A DNA stretch of 30,642 bases. It comes from Branchiostoma floridae (Eukaryota; Chordata; Leptocardii; Amphioxiformes; Branchiostomatidae). The notes beneath the pieces were generated by a model, which saw nothing but the letters and a program-made list of their open reading frames with translations, searched no databases and was not told where the DNA came from. A program made the translations under genes and the position numbers. The stretch's first letter is position 1, and the number at the start of each line of letters is the position of its first letter. Positions 10,293-19,860 of this stretch are shown piece after piece. The stretch lies in contig NC_049985.1 in NCBI RefSeq assembly GCF_000003815.2, positions 20,773,938-20,804,579 of the forward strand. Direction: 5' to 3'.

Positions 10293-10345
10293 AGGGATGT
10301 AGCTCAGTTGTGGAACGCACGCTTTGCATGTGTGAGGCATCTACA
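10293..10345 (+). pseudogene. tRNA-Ala pseudogene lacking the T arm
   Basis: The 5' half matches the two intact tRNA-Ala genes up to TGTGAGGC, with small changes (AGGGATG start; CAGTTGTGGAACGC in the D arm). The sequence then jumps straight to CATCTACA. Nineteen bases containing the whole T arm and B box are missing, and GGC is present at both ends of the missing piece in the intact gene. Without a B box and T arm it cannot be a working gene. Confidence 0.9.
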
Positions 10346-10569
10346 GTCATCATTTTACTTTAAACACCTTTTAGCAGATACAGGTGTTCAATGTATCTTT
10401 CTTTTATGGTATTTTAACACAATGCTTATCCGCACCCCGTGGTTAATAGTAGTTCGGGCACAAAATAGTGCGCCGCAGTTTTAAAAAGAGCCATTTGAAT
10501 TTTTTCTGTGCATGTCAGCGAGTCAAAAACTGTGGTGAATACTATAAGAATACGCCAGGTTTGAGGCTG

Positions 10570-10703
10570 TATGCACAGTTGTCACGTCTGGGTAGCCCCT
10601 GTAGTTGAGTAGACGATTTTGTGTGAGCTGTTTGACAGCGGCGGCTAGAAGTTCGCGCTGGTTGTTGTAAAGCGGACAGTGTAGCAGATAATGGGAATAG
10701 TTT
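10570..10703 (-). mobile_element. LINE fragment, C-terminal end of ORF2
   Basis: The minus strand reads NYSHYLLHCPLYNNQRELL and then AAAVKQLTQNRLL. The H-Y-L-L-H-C-P-L-Y-x-x-x-R pattern is the usual C-terminal segment of many non-LTR retrotransposon polyproteins. An in-frame stop just upstream and the lack of flanking RT sequence show a short decayed fragment. Confidence 0.6.
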
Positions 10704-11021
10704 CACATGGCGAACCTGCAGCTAAGAAATTACATCAAGCTTAGGTTGATAACTCTGATAAGTCGAAGGCATGGCTGTTTCTTGCTAAGCTTTTCAGAGC
10801 TGGTATATCGCCTCACGTGTGGACAGGTAGGAATGTCTGTCAACAAAGCAAACACTTACAGTTGTCTACATACCTATGCACAAACACTGGTGGGGGCTGG
10901 CAAAGGGTCAACGCCACCCTGCATCTATAATTATTTCATGAATGCTTTTAAAATGATATGCATTTTTTAATCTCTGCCTGGTCTAAACAAAACACTACCA
11001 ACTTTGTTCGCTTACGAAGAA
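10704..11021. other. Intronic stretch, nothing recognised
   Basis: Short open frames only; no splice-bounded exon, repeat or RNA gene was recognised. Confidence 0.4.
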
Positions 11022-11134
11022 TACTGTACATGCATTTATAAGTTCGCGGGGATTTAACTTCGCGGTAACGAGTGTTCGCCATGGTTTTAAGTTCGCGGTA
11101 GTGCTATCCCGCGAACTTAAATACATTTACAGTA
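11022..11134. mobile_element. Small palindromic MITE-like element
   Basis: The ends are inverted repeats: TACTGTACATGCATTTATAA at the left and ATACATTTACAGTA at the right, continuing through AAGTTCGCGGG/CCCGCGAACTT. Internal TTCGCGGTA copies allow further pairing. About 113 bp in total, non-coding. I found no clear target duplication. Confidence 0.65.
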
Positions 11135-11808
11135 CGGTACTGTAGTGACATACTGTAATTGACAATCCGGTGGCTCCACGAAATGCAATTGGAAGTCACT
11201 TACTGGTTACTCGGCAAAGGTGCCACAAACGGACAGTCCACTTTGACTTTGACAGTGCTGGTGTGATCAACTGTCACTAATGTAACCGTATCTACATTCT
11301 AAATATGCAGTACAGGTCCTTTTTTGTTAGGTCGTATGGAGAAATGAATGAATGTGAACCAAAAATAAAATAAAGATTGTCTTGTTAGTATTCGTGTGTC
11401 AAGTACCTCACACATTTCATTATCATAATACTGTGACAATGAATAGTACATACACGAAGCGAGAATTACGGGGTCGTAGGGATAGATGCTACCTCTACCT
11501 TTTCACTGTACATACTGGTACCAAGGAGCTTATATATCTGATATAAAGGCTCCTTGCTGGTACAAAATAGCAACTTATAATGGTAATTTTGCATTTTCTT
11601 CGAGCAGATGGATGTTGCAGAATTTGCCGTTTTATCTTACCTACACACACAGCTATAATAAACTTCCAGAAATGTAACATTACGTGAACAGCAAACAACA
11701 ACAACAACGGTACAACCGGAGTACGATTTCTCCCTACATCTACTCGGAAAAAAGTTAGCAACTGCTTTGATCACGTGACACTCATTCAAGGTCAAGATAT
11801 TGTCTTAC
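11135..11808. other. Intronic stretch, nothing recognised
   Basis: This is the 5' part of the long intron of the membrane-protein gene. It has a short local inverted repeat around 11520-11555 (ACCAAGGAGC...GCTCCTTGCTGGT) and no convincing gene. Confidence 0.4.
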
Positions 11809-12119
11809 CAGATGCAGTCGTAAAACAGCCATCGCCTCTTCGAGTCGGGTACGATAAACTCACTCTCAGGCCGACAAGCGTACACTGTCACCACAAACCC
11901 TGCTAGAAACACCAACACCAGGGCGTAGGACGGCAAAGCACTGACCCAAAACAATGCGCCGCCGCCATCTTGTTTTTCTGACCCTTCGCTCACGGCAAGG
12001 TCGTTCCTGACCAGGACCCTGACATACAGCCACACCCCGCTGGTTGCCACTAGCAACAGGGACGACAGTTGAAGACGAAGGAGCCAAAAGCGCGGGAATT
12101 CACGATCGGAGTCCTTCAT
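11809..12119 (-). CDS. Multi-pass membrane protein, first coding exon
   Basis: The exon starts at ATG 12119 and runs 103 codons plus two bases to the donor GTAAGA (11808-11803). It carries a short cytosol-like start (MKDSDREFPRF), a first hydrophobic helix (WLLRLQLSSLLLVATSGVWL), a polar loop (SEGSEKQDGGG), a second helix (FWVSALPSYALVLVFLAGFV) and a basic/polar tail (PDSKRRW). The TG at the end joins G of the next exon to give Trp. PRFWLL near the first helix recalls PRYWLL of TMEM26, from memory only. The frame stays open upstream without another ATG, so a further 5' exon is possible. Together with the two downstream exons the protein would have about seven membrane helices. Confidence 0.55.
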
Positions 12120-13100
12120 GACTGCAGTGTGTATGTGCGAGAGCAGATATGTGTGTGAACAGCGGGTAGGTTCCCTAACACCGAAGGTTTGCGGCGTGGA
12201 TGTGGGAAATGTTTAACCTGATCAAATATGCCGTGTGACAGCGTCGTTGTCATGGCGACGGTACTCAACGACACTTTACATACGGAGATGATCATATAAA
12301 CGACCGTAAGAACAATGTAAAAAAAAAATAGCACCTGCAGATAGAGGTTTCATTACGAGAAACAAATTTACTTTAAATTTAAACTTTTACACTTGGCCGT
12401 GGTGCTGTTTCAACGTTAACACATGGCACGTGAAATTTAAAGTCCTACATGTATTGACTAAAATTTGTTTTAAAGGAGGTTGTAGTTTTTGTTCAGTTTC
12501 AAAGGGGAAATGACATTTCATGTTTTGCATCAAACGTATCAGAGTGTGTCTTCTTACTTGGTCTTTACAGTGCCTCCATTTCAAACTGCTCACTCGTCGT
12601 GTACTTTATGGTCTTCTCCTAAGTAATACAAACATTCTCCGGTAGTACTCACTCCCTGATAAATGCTGAGGAGGGTACATATTCAATGCATATTGCATTG
12701 AAAAGGCGAATCTAATATCTAGCCGGAGCAGAAGTTCTTACCTCGTCTTTTGATGTACTATTTAAACGCGTTCTTATTCAGTTCCCTTTTATTCCTTCGC
12801 CAGGCAGGAAGGTCAGGGTTTTTTTCAGCGATAGAAAGTGTGTGTGTATATAGATGAATGGATTGATATATAGTATGTAGGTAGGTCTTGATGAGATCTT
12901 GCACTGATTGGGCTCATAGCGGCTTGTTATATTACTGCAGTGGAACGTCCGGCTTTGAAATTTCGTGTTCTGGACATACTATGGACGCCCTTTTGAATGG
13001 TAGTTGGGTCTTGTGTGGTGATAGAGTTTGTGCCCTCCAGCGGCATTTTTTGGAAATGGAACAGCCAGTTTTATTTCAGATCTGGAAAGAAAATATTAAC
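12120..13100. other. Intergenic or 5' flanking stretch, nothing recognised
   Basis: This lies upstream of the membrane-protein gene. It contains short frames only, with no recognisable family, RNA gene or promoter cluster. Confidence 0.4.
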
Positions 13101-13104
13101 TCAA

Positions 13105-13178
13105 GAAGGGGTTATTTATTTATTTATTTATTTCACACACACAAACCCACACGAGCAGGAGGCCGTAGCCCTCCTGAA
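13105..13178 (-). mobile_element. LINE or SINE 3' tail, reverse orientation
   Basis: On the minus strand the order is hairpin CAGGAGGGCTACGGCCTCCTG, then a linker ending in a TGTGTGTG run, then AAAT repeats (about 13108-13132). This is the same layout as the other LINE 3' ends in the window. Only the tail is kept. Confidence 0.5.
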
Positions 13179-13229
13179 TTGGATGAGATTTGTTAACAAT
13201 ATTATGCTGCCAGCTATTCTTACAGTGGT

Positions 13230-13455
13230 CTACACTTAGGAAGGAATTTCATAGTGAAACCCGTCGACAGACAGCAGAAAGCCATTTGAGTACTACTTTG
13301 TTACTTTTCTACAGGGCTTTAAAACTATTGGATCAACCGCGAACGTCAGGGACCCGGAAAGCTACTTTTTCAGAGTTGTCTTGATATTAGTCTTTCAGTG
13401 ATTGTTGAACGTCGTTTGGACTTAAAAAATCCTTTAGTTGCGCATGCCTTGCTAC
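13230..13455 (+). repeat. Repeat R, copy 1
   Basis: Shared landmarks with the other R copies are TTTCATAGT-AAA, CGTCGACAGA, GCAGAAAGCCATTTGA, TTACTTTTCTACA-GGCTTTAAAACTA, GGGACCCGGAAA, and TGATTGTTGAA-GTCGTTTGGA. It is unrelated to any gene I recognise. Confidence 0.7.
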
Positions 13456-13492
13456 ATCGCGTTCATTGCCTTGGAGTTACATCACATTGTAT

Positions 13493-13513
13493 GTATATAT
13501 ATATATATATATA
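13493..13513. repeat. AT dinucleotide microsatellite
   Basis: A short uninterrupted alternating TA tract within AT-rich sequence after R copy 1. Confidence 0.9.
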
Positions 13514-13737
13514 AATCTGTACATTCTTAACTTCATCATGGCGTTTTGATTTTGATTGATTGATTTTATGCACTTTAAAAATAATAACATACAGCAAACT
13601 AGAGTTCCACGAACACATACCTTTGCCAAATAAACCAGGTTTGTTATGTAGAATGATGTCTGCAGACAAATGCGTTACTCATTTCATTTTCTTTATAATC
13701 ATATGCTTGGAGTTGGTTTATAAAATTTCGGCATTCA

Positions 13738-14890
13738 TTATGCAAATTAGATCCCAAGTTACAATTAATTGATATCAAATTGTATCAAGCATTACTTAAG
13801 CTATCAGCATACCAAAAATCATGATGATCCTTTGATCCATTCTCTTTCAAAGTCTTTAAATACACCTCTTACTCTCTTCCCTCTTTCTCAGTTACATATG
13901 TGACAACTTTGATGAAAGTACTATAATGGAATGCAGTGGATTTATTAACTTTTCCTAATCAATTATGCAAATCACCTGTTTTTTGCATAATAAGTATCAC
14001 ATTATATAAGTCTTCACTTGGGCTATCTACATGCCAAAAATCATGACGATCCGTCAACACGTTCATATTTTCTCATTAATTATGCAAATGAGATCATCAT
14101 TTGCATGATAAATATGTATTGACATTTCTCTCTTTCTCAGCTACATATGTGACAAGTTTTAAAGTCCTATCATGGAATGTAGTGAATTTATAAAATATCC
14201 TCATTAATTATGCAAATTAGCTGTTGATTTGCATAATTGGTATCTCATTATGTAGGTCTTCACTTACGCTACCTACATACCAAAAAACATGATGATCCGT
14301 CAACATGTTCATATTTTCTCATTAATTATGCAAATGAGGTCATCATTTGCATAATTGATATCTATCGACATTTCTCTCCTTCCCAGCTACATATGTGACA
14401 AGTTTGAAAGTCCCATCATGGAATGCAGTGGATTTATGAATTTTCCTCATTAATTATGCAAATTAGCTGTTGATTTGCATAATTAGTATACCATTATGTA
14501 AGTCATCACTCATTCTATCTACATACCAAAAATCATGACGATCCGTCAACACGTTGTAGAGTTATTCTCGTACAAAGTTTGAAAGGAAACCGGCGCCTGC
14601 AGTTCCAAAAAAGCCGCTAGGGGGCCCAAACTCACAGCACTTACTCTCTGCCTCGAGGGCTATCTACCACTAAAAAAATCATGATCACAGCATGTCCAGA
14701 ACCGGAGATATCAAAAATTGAGGTTCTGCTGCAGTACCTTAGCAAGCCGCTAGGGGGCCCATTATCGAACTTGACCTTCGTTTTCCCGACCCCTACCCAC
14801 CTACCAAATATTATCGGGATCCATTCAAGGCTTCTCGAGTTATGCTGTTAACACACAGACAGACAGACAGACTCACAAGCCCAAAACATA
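13738..14890 (+). repeat. Repeat X, main copy with three 247-bp tandem units and octamer palindromes
   Basis: The block ACATATGTGACAA recurs at 13894, 14143 and 14389, spacing 249 and 246 bp. Each unit contains ATGCAAAT octamers paired with inverted ATTTGCAT. I count ten perfect octamers between about 13739 and 14480. The tandem part ends near 14560 and is followed by a unique 3' region with two GCCGCTAGGGGGCCCA blocks, CTGCAGTACCT, and a final (GACA)n run at about 14858-14870. The fragments at 8690, 16440, 17230, 17640 and 20323 belong to the same family. Confidence 0.8.
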
Positions 14891-14899
14891 ACCTTAGCC

Positions 14900-15260
14900 A
14901 TTCTGGCAAAGGTAATTAAAGAAAACAACAGAACGTGCAAGGGGAGAGAAAAAAGCCGTGTGGCTCATACAAACTCTTCCCCCGTCAAAATTTACAAATC
15001 ATAGAACAATTAAATGGATATGAAGATTATACATCAATCAATACAATAATAAACGAAGTGAAAATAATATAACCCAGTGATTATCATAACGTTGCAAATG
15101 ATCTAACCACGAAAAACTGAAACTATACAAAACTAAACATGATCTACAGATCATAAAGAAATGTCAAAATCATACAATTAATCTGCTAGCAAATACCAAA
15201 TGAAAGCAAATACAGAAAATCAAAGCAAGGGGTGCAAACAAACAGGTTAAAGTTGCACTT
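14900..15260. other. AT-rich spacer, nothing recognised
   Basis: This is A-rich spacer between repeat X and the R copies, without long open frames or RNA genes. Confidence 0.4.
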
Positions 15261-15261
15261 A

Positions 15262-15560
15262 AGTACACGTTAAGACTACAAAATGTGCGTTACTTTATCA
15301 CTTGAACAATATAGGAGAAGCCGTCGACAGAGAGTAGATTGCCATTTGACTGCTAAAAATTACTTCGTTACTTAACTGCAAGGCTTTAAACTATGTGACG
15401 GATAGTCTCGGACCCGAAAAGCTTCTTTTTCACCGTTGTCTTGATTTTACACGCTATGACGCCACGATGACGCAATGTGCGTTGTATGTGAATCTTATCT
15501 TGGGGTGCATAATGTTGTACATTGTATTAACATAGATAACACGGTATATTCTTAACTTTC
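15262..15560 (+). repeat. Repeat R, copy 2
   Basis: Landmarks are CCGTCGACAGAGAG, GCCATTTGACTGCTAAAAAT, TACAAGGCTTTAAACTATGT-like sequence, and ACGCTATGACGCCACGATGA followed by CGCAATGTGCGTT. It is adjacent to copy 3 at about 310 bp spacing. Confidence 0.75.
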
Positions 15561-15574
15561 AATCGTTGTGGCGT

Positions 15575-15885
15575 CAATATTACAAAGCGTTCATTACTAA
15601 TCACTTGAATTTCATAGTAAAAACCGCCGACAAAGAGCAGAAAGCCATTTGACTGCTAAAAATTACCTCGTTACTTATCTACAAGGCTTAAAAACTATGT
15701 AACTCACTCCGAAAGTCGGGACCCGGAAATCACCGTTGTTTTAGACGCTATGACGTCACGATGACGCAATGTGCGTTAATTGTCTTGTCTTAATGGGATT
15801 CCACAAGTCATTCCTTGATTGTTGAAAGTCGTTTGGATTTCAAAAATTATTTAGCTATCTTGAAGTTCCTAGAAGGCGTTTAATG
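15575..15885 (+). repeat. Repeat R, copy 3
   Basis: This copy is very similar to copy 2 (GCCATTTGACTGCTAAAAAT and ACGCTATGACGTCACGATGA are shared). It ends with TGATTGTTGAAAGTCGTTTG, as copy 1 does. Confidence 0.75.
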
Positions 15886-16014
15886 TCTTGTAGACCAGGG
15901 TTAGCCCTTGATAATAGCCGCCGGCTACTTGGGTAGCCCTGGCTGTATTTCTCATGATTATACAGCAGAATAAATCTAATCAAATAAGTAATTATCTATA
16001 TGTTCTTTACTTTC

Positions 16015-16190
16015 AAAGGTCATGGCGTCAAGACTACAAAGTGTGTGTCACTTGCATTTTACAGTAAAAACCATCGACGGGAAAATGGGAGCCATGTCAC
16101 TGCTAAAATATTAATACTTACTTACTTTTCTAGAAGGCTTACAAACTATTTGGATATCACGTAAATCGTAATTCATGACTTTGTCGCTAG
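16015..16190 (+). repeat. Repeat R, copy 4 (more diverged, shorter)
   Basis: It keeps ACAGTAAAAACCATCGACGG, GCCATGTCACTGCTAAAA and TTTTCTAGAAGGCTTACAAA in the R order, but the second half is lost. Confidence 0.6.
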
Positions 16191-16439
16191 ATGTCGTCTG
16201 CTTCTTTTATATTTGTGCTTAATCGTTGATATTACATCTTTTTGATATCAACTATTTTTATATATACATATATTGGGTAGTAATAAACAATATGCAGCAA
16301 TTCTTGATATCTATTTTAAGTTTTAATCGACGTCCGAATCAGATGCTATGTTCTGTGCAAAGACGAATCAAACGTCGGCTAGGAATTGAGGGCCGAATCG
16401 ACGGCCTGATTCAGTTTAGTATAGCTTGTTTAGAACAAG

Positions 16440-16615
16440 AGATATCAAAACATGAAGTTCCGCTGCAGTACCAAGGGAAGCCGCTAGGAGCCCAAAATAA
16501 TTTCCAACTTTCGTCACACCCCACCAACACACAAAGAATGAAACCAAGGAAGTTCTGGATGAAATCAATACATCCAGCCGTTTTTTAGTTACCTTGTTGA
16601 CAGACAGACAGACAG
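16440..16615 (+). repeat. Repeat X, 3' end fragment
   Basis: It contains GAGATATCAAAACATGAAGT, CCGCTGCAGTACC, AAGCCGCTAGGAGCCCA and the terminal GACAGACAGACA run, in the same order as the end of the main X copy. It leads straight into the CA microsatellite. Confidence 0.6.
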
Positions 16616-16647
16616 ACACACACACACATACACACACACACACACAC

Positions 16648-16689
<42 letters not shown>

Positions 16690-16716
16690 AAACACATACA
16701 CACACACACACACACC
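16600..16716. repeat. CA microsatellite 1
   Basis: A GACA-type run passes into about 100 bp of nearly pure CA with a few AT/CG interruptions. Long histidine-threonine reading frames across it are artefacts of the repeat. Confidence 0.95.
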
Positions 16717-16884
16717 AGTTTGCATTCCGTGCTGAAACATAGGATAGCTCGACTACTACCACTTACTACAACTAATAACGTTAGTAATATCCGCCACGTT
16801 ACACAGTATTCATCCACGTCGGACGGTCCCTCCTGTGACGTAGGGGTCAAAATAATTCAACTGGTATCCCGAGATTACGTCATG

Positions 16885-16921
16885 ACAGACAGACACACAC
16901 ACACGCGCGCGCGCGCGCACG

Positions 16922-16985
<64 letters not shown>

Positions 16986-17012
16986 CTTACACAAACACAC
17001 ACACACACACAC
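16885..17012. repeat. CA/CG microsatellite 2
   Basis: A GACA run is followed by CA repeats interrupted by a CG block (GCGCGCGCGCGCGCAC at about 16905-16920) and further CA. Most of it alternates purine and pyrimidine without break. Confidence 0.95.
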
Positions 17013-17214
17013 TTTAACGGTTAACTTTAACAGACCCCAGTTGGACTGAACACGGACTTTCTTTATAGTTTCTACAGTATTGAACCAATCTTCGTTAAAA
17101 CTTTGGAGAAGATATAGAAGATATTGACTGATAAAGTCACGGAAGGAATTTTTCATCAGATGAAAAATGTTCGAATGGCACTTAAAAATTTACGCCTGGG
17201 GTCCAAATGGACCC

Positions 17215-17640
17215 CACTCGGGTGTTTGAGGGTTAATTATGAAATTCAGATTCCGATTTGCATAAGTAATATTTAATTATATGAAGCATCACTTAAGCTA
17301 TCTACATACCAAAAATTATGACGACCCGTCAACCCCATCAAGTTTGACACTAAACCAGCCCCTGCAAAGTTCCAAAGCAGTTCCAAAGCAAGCAGCTAGG
17401 GGACTTAGACCTACGCCACTTACTCTCAGCCCCAAAAGCTGTACACCGCTCAAATATCACGACCACGGCATGTCCGGAATTCGAGATATCAAAACAGAAA
17501 AATTCGCTGTAGTACCGCAATAAGTTGCTGGGGGCCCAGAATCTAATCGTTTCCAGGTCTCACGACCTACCCACATACCAAATATCAATACAATCCATCA
17601 AAGCGTTCTCAAGTTATGCTGGTCTTCTACAAACAAGAGG
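17215..17640 (+). repeat. Repeat X, forward copy (partial)
   Basis: It has GATTTGCATAA, ATCTACATACCAAAAATTAT, GACGACCCGTCAACC, GGCATGTCCGGAATTCGAGA and GGGGGCCCAGAATC, in the same order as the main X copy. Confidence 0.65.
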
Positions 17641-17934
17641 AAGGTCAAGTGCGAAAATAGTTTACCTGGCTTACCTACGGTGCTATAACTGGCTTTGTAA
17701 GTAAGTGCGTTTGGCTGTGAACAAGGTAGCTCGATATATTGTTCATGGATCTCAATGATATTAGGCAAGCATGTAGCGTTTGTGTAAAGGTCAAGTTCGG
17801 ACATAGTTGATCTGACCTTTTCTTACTGCAGTGGGCTGTGTATGTATGGGCGTTTGGCTGTGGACATGATAACTCGAGACTTTTTTGATGGATCCTAATT
17901 ACATTTGGTGGATAGATAGGGGACCACAGGAACG
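17641..17934 (-). repeat. Repeat X, reverse copy, left part split by the LINE
   Basis: On the minus strand this reads like the end of X: a block like CCAAATATTATCGGGATCCA, then CTCGAGTTAT. It stops exactly where the LINE begins, at GGAACG|TTGTCAG, and resumes at 20323. Confidence 0.6.
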
Positions 17935-19860
17935 TTGTCAGACTTCAACAGGTACAAGCGTCTCCGGAATGACGTGGTAAGAGAGAATAGGAAGAAGAAG
18001 AAGACCTTTTTCAAAGACCAAATAGAGACACACAGCAAAGACAGAAATACCAAACAGTTGTGGACTGTGATAAACGGAATGATGGGCAAAACGTCCGGCA
18101 AATCTCCTAGTTTCATTGAGTCAAAGGGACAAATAATTACCAAACCTAGGGATATAGCCGAGCACTTTAACGATTATTTCATTGATAAGGTAAATGGTCT
18201 AACACTAGATAAAGACATAAACAAGCAAGAAGCCGTGGCACCTATAGAGAATATTATGTCATCCAAGAATTGTTCTTTCACATTCCAAGCTGCTACAGTC
18301 AACCAGGTAAAAAACATTCTCAAATCACTTCCACCAGGTAAGGCCACAGGGCACGACCATATAGACAACACACTACTGAAACTCAGCGCAGAGTACATAG
18401 CAGGCCCTGTCTGTTACATAATAAACAGCTCATTAAGACAAGGGGTCTTCCCAGCACAGTGGAAGAAAGCAAAAGTGATACCACTAATCAAAAACAGGTC
18501 TGCCCCATTAGACGGTCCGAACAGCCGACCCATCAGCTTGCTGCCAGTGATCAGTAAAGTTATGGAAAAAGTATGCCAAAAACAAATTCAAAGCTATCTC
18601 ATCTCTAACGATATAATATCACAGAAACAACATGCATACAAGCAACACCACTCCACAGCCAGCGCTTTAGTACAAATGACTGATCACTGGCTAGTGGAAA
18701 TGGACAAGGGAAATCTAGTCGGTGCAGTCTTGCTTGATTTCAGTGCCGCTTTTGACACTGTTAACCATGAAATATTGTTGGCCAAGTTACAAAGCTATGG
18801 ATTTGCAGATTCTGCTGTAGAATGGATGGAAAGCTATTTAACAAACAGGAGTCAGGCCGTCTACATTAACGGAGCCTTTTCAACTTATAAGGAGACCAAG
18901 TCCGGAGTTCCACAAGGGAGCTGCCTGGGTCCGTTGTTGTTTTGTCTCTATACTAATGACTTGGCCACCATAACAAAGAAAGCCGAACTAGTCATGTATG
19001 CCGATGACACTACTCCCTTTGCTTCCGCACCCAGTGCTAGAGCAGTAGAAAGTATCTTACAGTCAGATCTCACGCGCATCTGGGAATGGATACAAATAAA
19101 TAAGCTTATTCTTAATGTCGGAAAGACAAAGTCCATACTCCTTGGCAGTCACCATAAACTAAAGCATAATCCAACACTGGATCTCACTGTAGGGGGGAAG
19201 AAAATAATGCAAGTTAGCCAAGCTGAACTCCTGGGTTACACAGTAGACCAACACCTATCCTGGAATTTGCATGCAAACAAGATCAAAAGAAAGATGACAG
19301 GAGTCACAGCAACAATCAGGAAGTATAAAGATTACTTTCCTGAAGACACACTAAAAACAGTAATCCAATCACTTGTACTTACGCATCTTGACTACTGTTC
19401 TGGGATACTTTCCTCAACAGCACAAACACAGCTAGACAGACTACAAATAATCCAAAACAGAGCTGCAAGGTTAGCCGCCAATACATCACACACAACAAGC
19501 TCAGAAGTGATACACGATCGACTATGTTGGCCGTCAGTTAAGGAAAGGATGTTTACAACAACAATCTGTGCCTTCCATAAGATAGTGACGACTAAAGAAC
19601 CAAAATGTATGTATGACAACTTAAGAAATATAAACACCGCACATCACCACAACACAAGGCTATCACAGAGAGGAGGCTACGTACAACCTAAACCCCGTAC
19701 AAATGCATTGACCAGAACATTTCAATACAGATGTATAAAGACCTACAATAAACTCCCTACAAGTATTACAACAAAAAACCAGGAAGTATTTAAGACTAAG
19801 TTAAGAGAGTGGGTAAAGGCACAGAAAGACAAAAACCAGCCACTCACTTCATGGTGGTAA
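17935..19860 (+). CDS. LINE reverse transcriptase ORF (5'-truncated, otherwise open)
   Basis: The frame gives 641 codons without a stop. It begins at a TTG at the truncation point, so the true protein started further upstream. Motifs in order are PPGKATGHD (about 133-141), SRPISLLPVISKVMEKV (197-213), HSTASALVQMTDHWL (239-253), the catalytic motif LLDFSAAFDTVNHE with D268 (266-279), SGVPQGSCLGPLLF (323-336) and the catalytic YADDT (355-359). These are followed by the thumb region EWIQINKLILNVGKTKS. The motif set is that of the CR1/L2/Jockey group of non-LTR elements. The APE endonuclease domain is missing. The frame ends TSWW then TAA. An open frame of this length means the insertion is recent or little decayed, but it cannot encode a full element. 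Confidence 0.93.
   Translation: MSDFNRYKRLRNDVVRENRKKKKTFFKDQIETHSKDRNTKQLWTVINGMMGKTSGKSPSFIESKGQIITKPRDIAEHFNDYFIDKVNGLTLDKDINKQEAVAPIENIMSSKNCSFTFQAATVNQVKNILKSLPPGKATGHDHIDNTLLKLSAEYIAGPVCYIINSSLRQGVFPAQWKKAKVIPLIKNRSAPLDGPNSRPISLLPVISKVMEKVCQKQIQSYLISNDIISQKQHAYKQHHSTASALVQMTDHWLVEMDKGNLVGAVLLDFSAAFDTVNHEILLAKLQSYGFADSAVEWMESYLTNRSQAVYINGAFSTYKETKSGVPQGSCLGPLLFCLYTNDLATITKKAELVMYADDTTPFASAPSARAVESILQSDLTRIWEWIQINKLILNVGKTKSILLGSHHKLKHNPTLDLTVGGKKIMQVSQAELLGYTVDQHLSWNLHANKIKRKMTGVTATIRKYKDYFPEDTLKTVIQSLVLTHLDYCSGILSSTAQTQLDRLQIIQNRAARLAANTSHTTSSEVIHDRLCWPSVKERMFTTTICAFHKIVTTKEPKCMYDNLRNINTAHHHNTRLSQRGGYVQPKPRTNALTRTFQYRCIKTYNKLPTSITTKNQEVFKTKLREWVKAQKDKNQPLTSWW

Noticed and set aside
12888-13384. 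Overlapping frames at 12888-13384
   Set aside because: They run across a retroelement tail and repeat R; no coding signal.
13738-14890. CRISPR-like or prokaryotic array
   Set aside because: The units are 247 bp with no conserved short repeat and variable spacer pattern, and the setting is eukaryotic.
16416-17156. Long frames of alternating His-Thr or Cys-Val residues on both strands
   Set aside because: They are translations of the CA/GT microsatellites and carry no protein signal.
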